Below, piece by piece: positions 28,153 to 37,647 of a stretch of 64,000 nucleotides of DNA (positions are counted from its first letter, which is position 1; each line of letters opens with the position of its first letter). The position numbers and the translations under genes were made by a program. Origin of the DNA: Gilvimarinus gilvus (lineage in GTDB: Bacteria > Pseudomonadota > Gammaproteobacteria > Pseudomonadales > Cellvibrionaceae). The notes under the pieces are model-generated. The model saw nothing but the letters and a program-made list of their open reading frames with translations, was not told the DNA's origin and ran no database searches. The stretch is from contig NZ_JAULRU010000617.1 of NCBI RefSeq assembly GCF_030518155.1, forward strand, positions 248,001-312,000, written 5' to 3'.

Positions 28153-29928
28153 TTACCGCTCCGCCCGTTCCGGTGGCGGCGCTACGCGCAGCACCTCTTC
28201 CATGGTAGTCAGTCCCGCCGCTATCTTTTGCGCACCGGACAAGCGTAAGGTACGCATACCCTCGCGCATCGCCTGTTTACGCAGTGCCTGCAAATTACAG
28301 TTTTCGCCCACCATGTCTTTTACCGGGTCACTCATCAGCATGATTTCGTAAATACCCTGTCGGCCCAGGTACCCGGTATTGCGGCACTCCAAACAACCTA
28401 CCGGGCGATACACGGTGTCCGGCATATTTACCTTCCAGGGTGACACCAGCGCATCCCAGTCATCGCGCTTCATCTCGCCGGGCTCTTTGCAGTGCGGACA
28501 GAGGGTTCGCACCAATCGCTGCGCCATAATGCCGAGCACTGTGGCGTTAATTAGGTAGGCGGGGACGCCTAAATCCAACAAGCGAGCGACAGATGCCGGG
28601 GCATCGTTGGTATGCAGTGTAGACAACACCAGATGGCCGGTCAGAGCAGCCTGTACGGCCATCTGCGCAGTTTCCAAATCCCGCATCTCACCGACCATAA
28701 TAATATCCGGATCCTGCCGCATCAAAGTGCGAATGCCGGCGGCAAAGTCCAGCTCAATTTTGTGATGAACTTGAGTTTGATTGAAACTCTCTTCCACCAT
28801 TTCTATCGGGTCTTCAATCGTGCTGACATTAACTTCGCTCGTCGCTAGCTTACGCAATGAAGAATAAAGCGTCGTGGTCTTACCCGATCCGGTGGGCCCT
28901 GTAACCAACACAATCCCATTGGGACGGGACAGCATGCCATCCCACCGTTTAAAATCGTCCCCCACTAGCCCCAAGTCATGAAAGCTTCGCAGCAACACCT
29001 CAGGATCAAAAATCCGCATTACCAACTTTTCACCAAACGCCGTGGGCAAAGTGGATAAGCGCAGCTCCACTTCGCTGTCATCCGCCCGCAAGGTTTTAAT
29101 GCGGCCGTCTTGCGGCTTGCGCTTTTCAGCGATATTCATTCGCCCCAACACTTTAAAGCGACTGACGACGGCCATGGCTACACTGGCCGGAAACTCGTAT
29201 ACATCGTGCAATACCCCGTCAATCCGAAACCGCACGCGCCCGACCTCACGGCGCGGTTCGACGTGAATATCGCTGGCGCGCTGGTCATAGGCGTACTGCA
29301 ATAACCAGTCGACAATATTGACAATATGCTTGTCATCGGCCTCTGCATCACCGAGCGATTTAAGCTCTACCAGCTGCTCAAAGTTGGTGACCACCGAGCT
29401 TTTGCCGCCACTGGCACCGGACACCGACCTGGCCAATGTATAGAACTCGATTTGGTAGCGGGTAACGTCGGCTGGGTTCGCAAAGACCTTCTTAATCTTG
29501 CGGCGGGCCACGTGCTCAACCTGCGGCTCCCAGCCCTCGACAAAGGGCTGTGCACAGGCGATCACGACCTCATCCGGCGTAACCCCCACGCAGAGAATTT
29601 CGTGGCGCTTGGCAAAGGCGTAGGAAACGACTGCGGTGACCTTAGGCACGTCAATTTTGAGTGGGTCAATATGAAAAATCGGCAGGTGGACGCGATCGGC
29701 CATCCACTGCGTAAGCGCCTCGCCATCGAGCAGCTTGCCCGCTCGACTGACATCTTCTACGTTTTGGGTGGCGATGTAGGCCAGAGGGTGCATCACCGAC
29801 TGTTTGCGTGTGCGATTGGCCCCCAATAACACATTGGCGTCTTCCTGGCTCATCCGGCCATCGTTGACCAAATCATTGATCAACGAGCGTAAGTCCAACA
29901 CCGCTTGCGCGGCGGCCTGTTGCTGCAT
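28153..29928 (-). CDS. orphan GspE/PilB-type secretion ATPase
   Basis: 591 residues from the ATG at 29928 with GGGAG eight bases upstream; the open frame extends 19 codons further. An N-terminal MshEN/T2SSE_N-type region (about 10-165) precedes the hexameric ATPase. That core has Walker A GPTGSGKTT near 333, an Asp box (IEDPIE), Walker B (DPDIIMVGEMRD) and a His box (TGHLVLSTLHTND). The zinc tetracysteine CPHC...CLEC follows. The family powers type II secretion or type IV pilus extension. No other gsp, pilB or pilC gene adjoins it, so the machine it serves is unknown. Confidence 0.88.
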   Translation of the reverse strand: MQQQAAAQAVLDLRSLINDLVNDGRMSQEDANVLLGANRTRKQSVMHPLAYIATQNVEDVSRAGKLLDGEALTQWMADRVHLPIFHIDPLKIDVPKVTAVVSYAFAKRHEILCVGVTPDEVVIACAQPFVEGWEPQVEHVARRKIKKVFANPADVTRYQIEFYTLARSVSGASGGKSSVVTNFEQLVELKSLGDAEADDKHIVNIVDWLLQYAYDQRASDIHVEPRREVGRVRFRIDGVLHDVYEFPASVAMAVVSRFKVLGRMNIAEKRKPQDGRIKTLRADDSEVELRLSTLPTAFGEKLVMRIFDPEVLLRSFHDLGLVGDDFKRWDGMLSRPNGIVLVTGPTGSGKTTTLYSSLRKLATSEVNVSTIEDPIEMVEESFNQTQVHHKIELDFAAGIRTLMRQDPDIIMVGEMRDLETAQMAVQAALTGHLVLSTLHTNDAPASVARLLDLGVPAYLINATVLGIMAQRLVRTLCPHCKEPGEMKRDDWDALVSPWKVNMPDTVYRPVGCLECRNTGYLGRQGIYEIMLMSDPVKDMVGENCNLQALRKQAMREGMRTLRLSGAQKIAAGLTTMEEVLRVAPPPERAER

Positions 29929-30044
29929 AGCGGGCTCCCTGTGCCTTATGTAGTAATAGCGTTGAGTCGATTGTAGCCTCTGCAACTACCAGCCGTCACG
30001 ACCAGATCGACAATCCGGCGGCCGTTTGGGGTGACCTCGGGGCA

Positions 30045-30050
30045 TATAAT
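30045..30050 (+). promoter_or_regulatory. -10 element ahead of the DUF47-pit operon
   Basis: TATAAT 39 bp before the DUF47 start, in the divergent spacer with the GspE-type gene. No convincing -35 hexamer accompanies it. Confidence 0.35.
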
Positions 30051-30088
30051 TCATATACTGCGCGCTAATTCTACAGAAGGATATCAAT

Positions 30089-30769
30089 ATGGCCTTTAGT
30101 AACCCCTTTTCCAATATGTTTGGGCAGTCCCCGATTAAGCCCATGCAAGAGCACATGAGTGTCGCCGTTAAGGCCTCAAGTCGCCTATCTGACTTTTTTG
30201 AAGCGGTTATTGCTGGCGACTGGGACAAGGCCACCATAATCCAGAAAGAAATATCCGATATTGAGCATCAGGCCGATGACATGAAAAAGCAGTTGCGCCT
30301 GCACCTGCCCAAAAGCCTGTTCCTGCCTGTTCCGCGCACCGATTTGCTGGAATTGCTGAGCATGCAGGATCGCATTGCCAATAAGGCTCAGGATATCTCC
30401 GGTATTATGCTTGGCCGCAAGATGTCCATCCCCGCTACGCTCCAGCAAGATTTTGTCGAATTTGTAGATTCCGCACTGCACACCGCAGAACAGGCGCTGA
30501 TCGCTATTAATGAGCTAGACGAACTGCTGGAAACCGGCTTTAGTGGCCGCGAACTCGATATTGTCGAAAACATGATCGAGAAGCTCGATCAGTATGAGCG
30601 CACCAATGACGCCCTGCAGGTGAAAATACGCGCAGCGCTGTTTAAGCTCGAAGCCAACCTACCACCGGTGGATGTGATGTTCCTTTACCAGGTCATCGAC
30701 TGGATTGGTGAGCTGGCGGACCGCTCCCAATCCGTGGGTAGCCGCCTGCAACTGCTGCTGGCTCGCTAA
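30089..30769 (+). CDS. DUF47/TIGR00153 PhoU-like phosphate transport accessory protein
   Basis: 226 residues, all-helical, with an AAGGA ribosome-binding site. The N-terminal FGQSPIKPMQEHM and IEHQADDMKKQLRLHLPKSLFLPVPRTDLLELL are hallmarks of the DUF47 family, PhoU-fold proteins thought to bind metals and regulate partner Pit transporters. The gene stands 54 bp ahead of the pit gene and is probably cotranscribed, the classic arrangement. Its direct biochemical activity is not established. Confidence 0.93.
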   Translation: MAFSNPFSNMFGQSPIKPMQEHMSVAVKASSRLSDFFEAVIAGDWDKATIIQKEISDIEHQADDMKKQLRLHLPKSLFLPVPRTDLLELLSMQDRIANKAQDISGIMLGRKMSIPATLQQDFVEFVDSALHTAEQALIAINELDELLETGFSGRELDIVENMIEKLDQYERTNDALQVKIRAALFKLEANLPPVDVMFLYQVIDWIGELADRSQSVGSRLQLLLAR

Positions 30770-30823
30770 CCAATAGTATAAAAATTAACCGAACAACTCT
30801 GAAATCATACTGGGGAATGCCAC

Positions 30824-32095
30824 ATGACCGTTATCGCAGAATACGGCCAGATACTACTTATCCTCGCCTGCGTATTCGGCCTGTTTATGGCCTGGGGCGT
30901 GGGCGCCAACGATGTCGCCAATGCCATGGGCACATCGGTAGGCTCTAAAGCGCTGACCATTAAACAGGCGATTTTCGTCGCCATGATTTTTGAATTTTTA
31001 GGGGCTTACCTCGCCGGTGGCGCGGTAACTTCGACCATACGCAAAGGAATAGTCGACCCCGCGATAATGGCTGGCACCCCGGAACTCTTGGTATACGGGA
31101 TGCTGTCGGCATTGCTCGCCGCTGGCACTTGGTTGCTGATTGCCAGCATATTAGGTTGGCCGGTATCGACGACCCACTCTATTGTCGGTGCCATCGTTGG
31201 CTTTGCGGCAATAGGCATCTCTACTGAGGCCGTGGCCTGGGGTAAAGTGCTCTCCATTGTCGCCAGCTGGGTGGTATCTCCGATGCTTGCCGGCACCATA
31301 GCCTTTTTTATATTTCGATCCGTGCAGAGGCTGATTCTCAATACCGAGGACCCCTTCACTCAAGCCAGGCGCTACATCCCATTTTATATGTTCGCGGTAG
31401 GCTTCTTGATCGCGATGGTAACCCTCCTAAAAGGGCTCAAGCACGTCTTCAAAGACTCTGGATTTTCTCTAAGCTTTCTCGAGAGCATGCTGATTGCCGG
31501 TGTCATTGGCGGTATCGTATGCGCCATCGGGGTTGTCATGTTGCGCCGCGTGGAGCCAGAGCAAGCCGACAGTGGCAATCGCTTTGCCAGTGTTGAGAAG
31601 ATGTTTGCGGTACTGATGATCTTTACCGCTTGCGCCATGGCCTTTGCCCACGGCTCCAACGATGTAGCCAACGCCGTAGGCCCCATGGCCGCTGTAATCA
31701 ACGTGGTGAAAACAGGCAGCGTAACCGCAAAATCGGCTATGCCGAGCTGGGTGCTGCTCATTGGCGGTGTCGGTATTGTGATTGGTCTTGCCACCTACGG
31801 TTTCAAAGTAATGGCCACCATTGGCAAAAAAATCACCGAACTGACCCCAAGCCGTGGTTTTGCCGCTGAGCTGGCAGCAGCTGCGACCGTAGTACTTGCC
31901 TCTGGTACCGGCCTGCCCATCTCCACCACTCACACCTTGGTAGGTGCGGTACTTGGCGTGGGCTTAGCGCGCGGTATTGGCGCGTTGAATCTTGGCGTTG
32001 TGGGCTCGATCTTTATGTCCTGGGTTGTGACCCTGCCCGCCGGTGCCGGCCTGGCCATTCTATTTTTCTTCTTCTTCAAGGGCATTTTCGGTTAA
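30824..32095 (+). CDS. pit: low-affinity inorganic phosphate transporter, Pit family
   Basis: 423 residues with about ten to eleven membrane helices. Both inverted-repeat signature segments are present: GANDVANAMGTSVGSKALT near 28-46 and HGSNDVANAVGPMAAV near 274-289. GWPVSTTHSIVGA and LPISTTHTLVGAVLG are also internally repeated. The family moves metal-phosphate complexes with protons across the inner membrane (one member type uses Na+). It is paired with the DUF47 gene upstream. The ion coupled cannot be told from sequence. Confidence 0.94.
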   Translation: MTVIAEYGQILLILACVFGLFMAWGVGANDVANAMGTSVGSKALTIKQAIFVAMIFEFLGAYLAGGAVTSTIRKGIVDPAIMAGTPELLVYGMLSALLAAGTWLLIASILGWPVSTTHSIVGAIVGFAAIGISTEAVAWGKVLSIVASWVVSPMLAGTIAFFIFRSVQRLILNTEDPFTQARRYIPFYMFAVGFLIAMVTLLKGLKHVFKDSGFSLSFLESMLIAGVIGGIVCAIGVVMLRRVEPEQADSGNRFASVEKMFAVLMIFTACAMAFAHGSNDVANAVGPMAAVINVVKTGSVTAKSAMPSWVLLIGGVGIVIGLATYGFKVMATIGKKITELTPSRGFAAELAAAATVVLASGTGLPISTTHTLVGAVLGVGLARGIGALNLGVVGSIFMSWVVTLPAGAGLAILFFFFFKGIFG

Positions 32096-32097
32096 GC

Positions 32098-32126
32098 CCT
32101 GCGGGGGAGGGCCCGCCCCTCCCGCC
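32098..32126 (+). terminator. possible GC-rich terminator hairpin after pit
   Basis: GCGGGGGAGGGC and CCCCTCCCGC form an imperfect GC-rich hairpin just after the pit stop, in the convergent spacer with the next gene. No T-run follows, so it is only a weak candidate. Confidence 0.3.
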
Positions 32127-32152
32127 ACTTACCGAGCAGCCAAATTTACTGC

Positions 32153-32932
32153 CTAGTTAAACAAATTCGGCAGGGACGGGGCCTCGCTCGGCTCGCCGCT
32201 AATTTTCGACTCCGCACCACTGGCCCCGAACTCCAGCAAAGTCACCTCGGTGGCGGACGTGTCGCCATTGGTGGTGTTTTTTGATTGACTGGCAACAATG
32301 CCAAAGGGCACTTCAGTAGAGAAACACATTTCGGCCTCACTCTCGACCCGAAACGTTTTGAACATCACTTTCATTTCCGTATAGCCACTGCCACGCTGTA
32401 CTTCGCATTTGAAGGTGCCAGCCGGCACGGTGACCTCTTTAGCGCCACCCTGCTGGAAGTCGTACTCCATTTGCGTTCCCATCGCCTGCAGCATAGCATC
32501 GGCCATAGCGCCGCCCCCGGAAATACGCATGGGCTGCTGATCGCCGGTCTGCATGATAATCTCGCTGCCGATACCACGCAGGTTGGTCATCACGTCGCCG
32601 GGGTCTCGGGTGAGTGCAGCTTCAGCCACCAACACTTTAATAATTGAGCGCTCCCCTTGTTGCTTACGCTTGCCTTTTTTCACCTGGTAGTTAGTTAGCT
32701 CAACCTCTATCCAGTAATGAGTATCGGCTCCGCGCGACTCCTGCCCGACCATTGAGGTACGCACAACCGCCACTGACTGCCGCCCTTTGTGGTCTGTGGT
32801 TGCCTCTTCACGCACCTGCCAGCTGCCCACCGGCGTAGCTGCCAAAAAGTCCAGCGCCGCGGCCACACTGGGCACGACTAACGCCGCCACCAACAACCAT
32901 ACCTTCAACCAAACACTCGATACTTTGTCCAT
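32153..32932 (-). CDS. exported protein of unknown function
   Basis: 259 residues. An N-terminal signal peptide is clear (VWLKVWLLVAALVVPSVAAA, about 7-26), so the product is periplasmic or outer-membrane facing. The mature part looks like mixed beta structure with DTHYWIEVELTNYQVKKG and a segment reading VPAGTFKCEVQRGSGY. This VPAG(T/S)F(K/P)C pattern is common in beta-barrel-like exported proteins of the DUF3108/LolA-like type. I cannot assign a family with confidence. It is convergent with pit and divergent from argE, and no partner is suggested. Confidence 0.75.
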   Translation of the reverse strand: MDKVSSVWLKVWLLVAALVVPSVAAALDFLAATPVGSWQVREEATTDHKGRQSVAVVRTSMVGQESRGADTHYWIEVELTNYQVKKGKRKQQGERSIIKVLVAEAALTRDPGDVMTNLRGIGSEIIMQTGDQQPMRISGGGAMADAMLQAMGTQMEYDFQQGGAKEVTVPAGTFKCEVQRGSGYTEMKVMFKTFRVESEAEMCFSTEVPFGIVASQSKNTTNGDTSATEVTLLEFGASGAESKISGEPSEAPSLPNLFN

Positions 32933-33080
32933 ATATCCCCCTGCCCCTTAAAAATGTAATACGCCATTAAATGACTATAGAGTTTCAGGGTTCAATGGCA
33001 AGTGTGTGACAGCTTTTCTTACCCATACCGCTGCATCTGTGTCTGTATTACACTGATGCGCTGATTTGTGGAGCACATCG

Positions 33081-34241
33081 ATGTCACTCAACCTTAAACG
33101 TTACACCGACCACCTGCGCCAGTTGGTGGCCGAACCTTCCGTCAGTTGCGCCGTCCCCCGCTGGGACATGAGCAATCAGCGGGTAGTGGAACTGCTCGCC
33201 AACTGGCTCACCGAGCTCGGCTTTACAGCCGAGGTGCTGCCCGTCCCCGAGCACCCCGGCAAATTTAATATGCTGGCAACTTTGGGCAGCGGCGATGGCG
33301 GCTTAGTATTTGCCGGCCACAGCGATACTGTGCCCTATGATGAGCAGCGCTGGCAGAGCAACCCGTTTAGCCTGACTGAGCGCGATGGCCGACTGTTCGG
33401 ACTTGGTGCGACCGATATGAAAGGGTTTTTCCCTGCCGTTCTCGAGGCCATTCGCGATATCGACAAAGGCAAATTACAGCAACCGGTCATAGTACTTGCG
33501 ACTGCCGATGAAGAGAGCAGTATGAGCGGAGCTCGCCACCTGGTAGCGACCGGCGGCCTAAAGGCGCGCTATGCGGTGGTCGGTGAGCCTACCAGCCTGC
33601 AGCCCATCCATATGCACAAGGGCATTTTGATGGAATCCATCCGCGTTGTGGGCGCTGCCGGTCACTCCTCGAACCCCGCACTGGGTAACAGCGCTTTGGA
33701 GGCCATGCACGAGGTAATGGGCGAGCTGATGAGCTATCGCACCGAGCTGCAGGAACGTTTTTGCAACCCGGGCTTCTCAGTAGCCATCCCAACACTGAAC
33801 CTGGGCTGTATTCACGGCGGCGACGGCGCCAATCGCATTTGCGGCGAGTGCGAGCTGCATTTCGATTTGCGCTCGACACCCGGCATGCACAATGACGAAC
33901 TGCGCGAACAAATCAGCCGCAGACTTTCCCCTTTGGCCGAGCGGCGCAAAGTTGATATAGTTTTCTCAACGCTGTTTGAGGGTGTCGACCCGTTTTATCA
34001 GGACACAGATTCCGATCTGGTTAAAGCGTGCGAACGATTAACCGGGCAAACTCCCGCCAGCGTTGGTTTCGCTACCGAGGCACCTTTTTACCGGGAAATG
34101 GGTATGCAAACCGTGGTAATGGGACCCGGATCTATTGATCAGGCGCATCAAAGCAACGAATATATTGCTATCGACCAGCTCCAACCGGCCGTGAACAGCT
34201 TTAAAGGGTTAATTGAAACTCTGTGTATGGCAGACAGCTAG
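33081..34241 (+). CDS. argE: acetylornithine deacetylase
   Basis: 386 residues from the ATG at 33081 with GGAG eight bases upstream; the open frame starts at an earlier TTG. M20 metallopeptidase: the metal ligands are recognisable in FAGHSDTVPYD, LGATDMKGFF, ATADEESSMSG and VVGEPTS. It removes acetate from N-acetylornithine to give ornithine in arginine synthesis. It lies eight bases ahead of argA, the first enzyme of the same pathway, which argues for ArgE over succinyl-diaminopimelate desuccinylase. Confidence 0.95.
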   Translation: MSLNLKRYTDHLRQLVAEPSVSCAVPRWDMSNQRVVELLANWLTELGFTAEVLPVPEHPGKFNMLATLGSGDGGLVFAGHSDTVPYDEQRWQSNPFSLTERDGRLFGLGATDMKGFFPAVLEAIRDIDKGKLQQPVIVLATADEESSMSGARHLVATGGLKARYAVVGEPTSLQPIHMHKGILMESIRVVGAAGHSSNPALGNSALEAMHEVMGELMSYRTELQERFCNPGFSVAIPTLNLGCIHGGDGANRICGECELHFDLRSTPGMHNDELREQISRRLSPLAERRKVDIVFSTLFEGVDPFYQDTDSDLVKACERLTGQTPASVGFATEAPFYREMGMQTVVMGPGSIDQAHQSNEYIAIDQLQPAVNSFKGLIETLCMADS

Positions 34242-34249
34242 GGCAAAAC

Positions 34250-35566
34250 ATGAGTGACGACAATCAAACGGATTATGTAAAGTGGTTTCGCCACTCCTCG
34301 CCGTACATCAATGCCCACCGGGGAAAAACCTTTGTGGTCATGTTGCCTGGCGAAGCGTTGAGCCATGAAAATTTCAGCAACATCATTCACGACCTCGCGC
34401 TGCTGGCAAGCCTGGGGGTGCGCCTTGTATTGGTGCACGGGGCGCGCCCGCAAATTGATGCACGCCTGGCCTCCAGCAATAGCCCGTCACAGTTTCACAA
34501 CAAGCTGAGAATTACCGACAGCGCCAGCTTAAGCGGCGTACTGCAAGCTATCGGCGAGGCCAGAATCACCATGGAAGCGGCTCTTTCCACTGGCCTGCCC
34601 AACTCGCCCATGCACGGCTCACGCATCGAGGTCATCAGTGGTAACTTTGTGTCGGCCATGCCACACGGTGTGATTGATGGCGTCGACTTACAACACACAG
34701 GCAAAGTTCGCCGTGTTAATACGCAACAGCTAGTGCGCTCTCTCGATGCCGGCGCCATCGCCCTGCTATCGCCACTGGGTTACTCCGCGACCGGCGAGGT
34801 GTTTAACCTGACATACGCCGATGTCGCGACGCACGTTGCAGCGGCTCTTAACGCCGACAAGCTTCTCGCGTTTTGCGATGCCGATGGTGTGTCTGACTCG
34901 CAGGGCTCACTGATCCGTCAGTTTACCCTCAATCAGTGCAAACAATATTTCGAACAGCGCGGAGGGCAGCTGCCCGAGCTGGTGGGGTTAGCACTACAGA
35001 GCGCCTACCTAAGCTGCCTGCAGGGCGTCAGACGTTCGCAGCTGGTTAATTTCACCAGAGACGGGGCTCTGCTAGGAGAGCTGTTTACTCGCGACGGCAT
35101 GGGCACTATGGTCTATTCCGGCCACTATGAGCAGCTGCGCTCGGCAACCATTGAAGATGTCGGAGGCATACTTGAGCTGATCGCGCCGCTCGAAAGCGAG
35201 GGCATTTTAGTCCGTCGCTCGCGGGAGCTGCTGGAAACCGAAATCGACCAGTTTAATGTTATGGAGAAAGACGGCACCATAATCGCTTGCGCCTCACTCT
35301 ACCCCTACGACGATATAGCCGAGCTCGCCTGCGTTGCCACGCACCCAGATTATCGCAAAGGTGGGCGCGCCCAGGCTTTGCTCGAGCAACTCGAACAGGG
35401 TGCCCGCGGCCGTGGAATTCGCCGCTTATTTGTTTTGACAACACAAACCGCCCATTGGTTTTTAGAACAGGGGTTTGTACCCGGCAAGATTGACGAGCTG
35501 CCAATGAAAAAGCAGTCACTCTACAATTACCAGCGCGGCTCTAAAATATTTTTCAAAGACCTCTAA
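34250..35566 (+). CDS. argA: N-acetylglutamate synthase
   Basis: 438 residues from the ATG at 34250 (MSDDNQTDYVKWFRHSSPYI), preceded by AGGGC. The N-terminal amino-acid-kinase fold (about 15-290; LVLVHGARPQIDARL) is catalytically inactive in this family and binds arginine for feedback inhibition. The C-terminal GNAT acetyltransferase (about 295-438) has ACVATHPDYRKGGRAQALL as its acetyl-CoA site. It makes N-acetylglutamate, the committed step of arginine synthesis. It overlaps nothing and follows argE by eight bases. Confidence 0.96.
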   Translation: MSDDNQTDYVKWFRHSSPYINAHRGKTFVVMLPGEALSHENFSNIIHDLALLASLGVRLVLVHGARPQIDARLASSNSPSQFHNKLRITDSASLSGVLQAIGEARITMEAALSTGLPNSPMHGSRIEVISGNFVSAMPHGVIDGVDLQHTGKVRRVNTQQLVRSLDAGAIALLSPLGYSATGEVFNLTYADVATHVAAALNADKLLAFCDADGVSDSQGSLIRQFTLNQCKQYFEQRGGQLPELVGLALQSAYLSCLQGVRRSQLVNFTRDGALLGELFTRDGMGTMVYSGHYEQLRSATIEDVGGILELIAPLESEGILVRRSRELLETEIDQFNVMEKDGTIIACASLYPYDDIAELACVATHPDYRKGGRAQALLEQLEQGARGRGIRRLFVLTTQTAHWFLEQGFVPGKIDELPMKKQSLYNYQRGSKIFFKDL

Positions 35567-35650
35567 CGCAGCCAACCGGCGGCCCCATTTAGGCGTCGCC
35601 GGTTCTCGCCACGCCCTGAAATCTGGTATCCTTTCGGGTTAATCGATATG

Positions 35651-35667
35651 AGCCCAACGGGCTTTTT
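35651..35667 (+). terminator. short terminator-like hairpin in the argA/ilvD spacer
   Basis: AGCCC, loop AAC, GGGCT and a run of five T form a compact intrinsic terminator, about 19 bp before the ilvD start. It could end the argEA transcript. If the ilvD promoter is upstream, it would act in the ilvD leader. Confidence 0.5.
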
Positions 35668-35685
35668 AGCAAATCCGGGGATACT

Positions 35686-37527
35686 ATGCCTACCTACCGC
35701 TCCAGAACTACTACCGCCGGCCGCAACATGGCAGGTGCACGCGCGCTGTGGCGCGCCACGGGCATGAAAGACGATGACTTTCAAAAGCCTATCATTGCGA
35801 TCGCCAACTCCTTTACGCAGTTTGTGCCAGGGCATGTGCACCTCAAGGACATGGGCCAGCTAGTTGCGCGTGAAATCGAAAAAGCCGGCGGTGTCGCCAA
35901 AGAATTCAATACCATTGCCGTTGATGACGGCATTGCCATGGGCCACGACGGCATGCTGTACTCGCTGCCGTCGCGCGACATTATCGCCGACTCCGTAGAA
36001 TACATGGTGAATGCCCACTGCGCCGATGCGCTCGTGTGTATATCCAACTGCGACAAAATCACTCCGGGAATGTTAATGGCCGCCATGCGTCTCAACGTGC
36101 CCGCGATCTTTGTCTCTGGCGGACCGATGGAAGCCGGGAAAACCAAGCTGCTCGATCACGGCCTCGATTTGATTGACGCCATGGTAATGGCGGCCGACGA
36201 CAGCGTTGACGACGAAACACTTGCCGAAGTAGAGCGCAGCGCGTGCCCGACCTGCGGCAGCTGCTCAGGCATGTTCACTGCCAACTCCATGAACTGCCTG
36301 ACCGAAGCCTTGGGGCTTTCCCTGCCAGGCAACGGCACCATCGTCGCCACCCACGCTGACCGTGAGCAACTGTTTAAACGTGCCGGCCACCGCATTGTGG
36401 AAATCGCCAAACGCTACTACGAAGACGACGAAGAACACTTGCTGCCGCGGGCCATTGGCAGCAAAAAAGCTTTCGGTAACGCCATGGCACTGGACATAGC
36501 AATGGGCGGCTCTACCAATACTATTTTGCACTTATTGGCCGCCGCCCAAGAAGCCGAACTGGATTTCGGAATGACGGACATCGACCGCATTTCCCGTGAA
36601 GTACCTCAGCTTTGTAAAGTGGCTCCCAATACACAGAAGTACCACATTGAAGATGTACACCGCGCCGGCGGCATTATGGGCATTCTCGGCGAACTCGATC
36701 GGGCCGGTGTGCTCGACACTTCAGTGCCCACCGTTCACAGCGACACCATGAAAGAGGCGCTGGATACCTGGGACATTATGCGAGACCCTAGCCCCGAAGT
36801 GGTGGACTTTTTCAAAGCCGGACCCGGTGGCATCCCCACCCAAGTTGCCTTCAGTCAGGCCGCGCGCTGGCCCAGTTTGGATGGCGATCGCGAAACGGGC
36901 TGCATTCGTCATATTGATCACGCTTTCTCTACAGAGGGCGGGCTCGCAGTACTTTACGGCAATATCGCCGAGGACGGCTGTGTCGTTAAAACCGCGGGTG
37001 TGGACGACTCCATCCTGGTATTCGAAGGCCCGGCACACGTGGTCGAAAGCCAGGAAGCTGCCGTGGAAAATATACTGGAAGGCAAGGTCAAGGAAGGCGA
37101 CGTAGTGATTATTCGCTACGAAGGACCGCGCGGTGGGCCGGGTATGCAGGAAATGCTTTACCCGACCAGTTATCTTAAATCTAAGGGTATGGGTAAAGCC
37201 TGTGCACTGCTAACCGACGGCCGCTTCTCCGGGGGCACTTCAGGACTTTCAATCGGCCATGCCTCCCCCGAAGCCGCCGCAGGAGGCGCTATTGGCCTGG
37301 TAGAAAGTGGCGATATCATTCGTATCGATATTCCCAGCCGCACCATCGACGTTAAGCTATCCGCGCGCGAACTGCACGAGCGCCGCGAACAGATGGATGC
37401 GCGTGAAAACCCATGGAAACCGGTAGAAGCCCGCCCGCGTAAAGTCAGTGCTTCGCTAAAAGCCTACGCCATGCTCGCCACCAGCGCCGACAAAGGCGCG
37501 GTTCGTGATTTGAGCAAGCTCGACTAG
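35686..37527 (+). CDS. ilvD: dihydroxy-acid dehydratase
   Basis: 613 residues, the E. coli-type length. It dehydrates dihydroxy acids to the keto acids that IlvE transaminates. Iron-sulfur ligands lie in [15 protein letters not shown] (Cys at about 122) and [16 protein letters not shown] (about 186-201). [26 protein letters not shown] and [20 protein letters not shown] are diagnostic. The start is ATG with GGGG eight bases upstream. It is a single gene bounded by terminator-like hairpins on both sides. Confidence 0.97.
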   Translation: MPTYRSRTTTAGRNMAGARALWRATGMKDDDFQKPIIAIANSFTQFVPGHVHLKDMGQLVAREIEKAGGVAKEFNTIAVDDGIAMGHDGMLYSLPSRDIIADSVEYMVNAHCADALVCISNCDKITPGMLMAAMRLNVPAIFVSGGPMEAGKTKLLDHGLDLIDAMVMAADDSVDDETLAEVERSACPTCGSCSGMFTANSMNCLTEALGLSLPGNGTIVATHADREQLFKRAGHRIVEIAKRYYEDDEEHLLPRAIGSKKAFGNAMALDIAMGGSTNTILHLLAAAQEAELDFGMTDIDRISREVPQLCKVAPNTQKYHIEDVHRAGGIMGILGELDRAGVLDTSVPTVHSDTMKEALDTWDIMRDPSPEVVDFFKAGPGGIPTQVAFSQAARWPSLDGDRETGCIRHIDHAFSTEGGLAVLYGNIAEDGCVVKTAGVDDSILVFEGPAHVVESQEAAVENILEGKVKEGDVVIIRYEGPRGGPGMQEMLYPTSYLKSKGMGKACALLTDGRFSGGTSGLSIGHASPEAAAGGAIGLVESGDIIRIDIPSRTIDVKLSARELHERREQMDARENPWKPVEARPRKVSASLKAYAMLATSADKGAVRDLSKLD

Positions 37528-37552
37528 AAACGCGATTAAGCAACACTGCCTT

Positions 37553-37577
37553 AAAGCCTGCATACGCGGGCTTTTTT
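37553..37577 (+). terminator. intrinsic terminator of ilvD
   Basis: AAAGCCTGC and GCGGGCTTT pair with one T-G wobble around a 4-nt loop, followed by a T-run, 26 bp after the ilvD stop. Confidence 0.7.
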
Positions 37578-37600
37578 ATATCCAGTAATCTTGCGGTATA

Positions 37601-37628
37601 AAAAAACCGGCCAGCGGCCGGTTTTTTT
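37601..37628. terminator. bidirectional intrinsic terminator, ilvD / TonB2 operon
   Basis: A perfect CCGGCC-AGC-GGCCGG hairpin is flanked by six A on the left and seven T on the right. It can stop transcripts from ilvD and from the minus-strand TonB2 operon that ends at 37648. Confidence 0.85.
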
Positions 37629-37647
37629 AGCGATGGTCTATGAAAAA

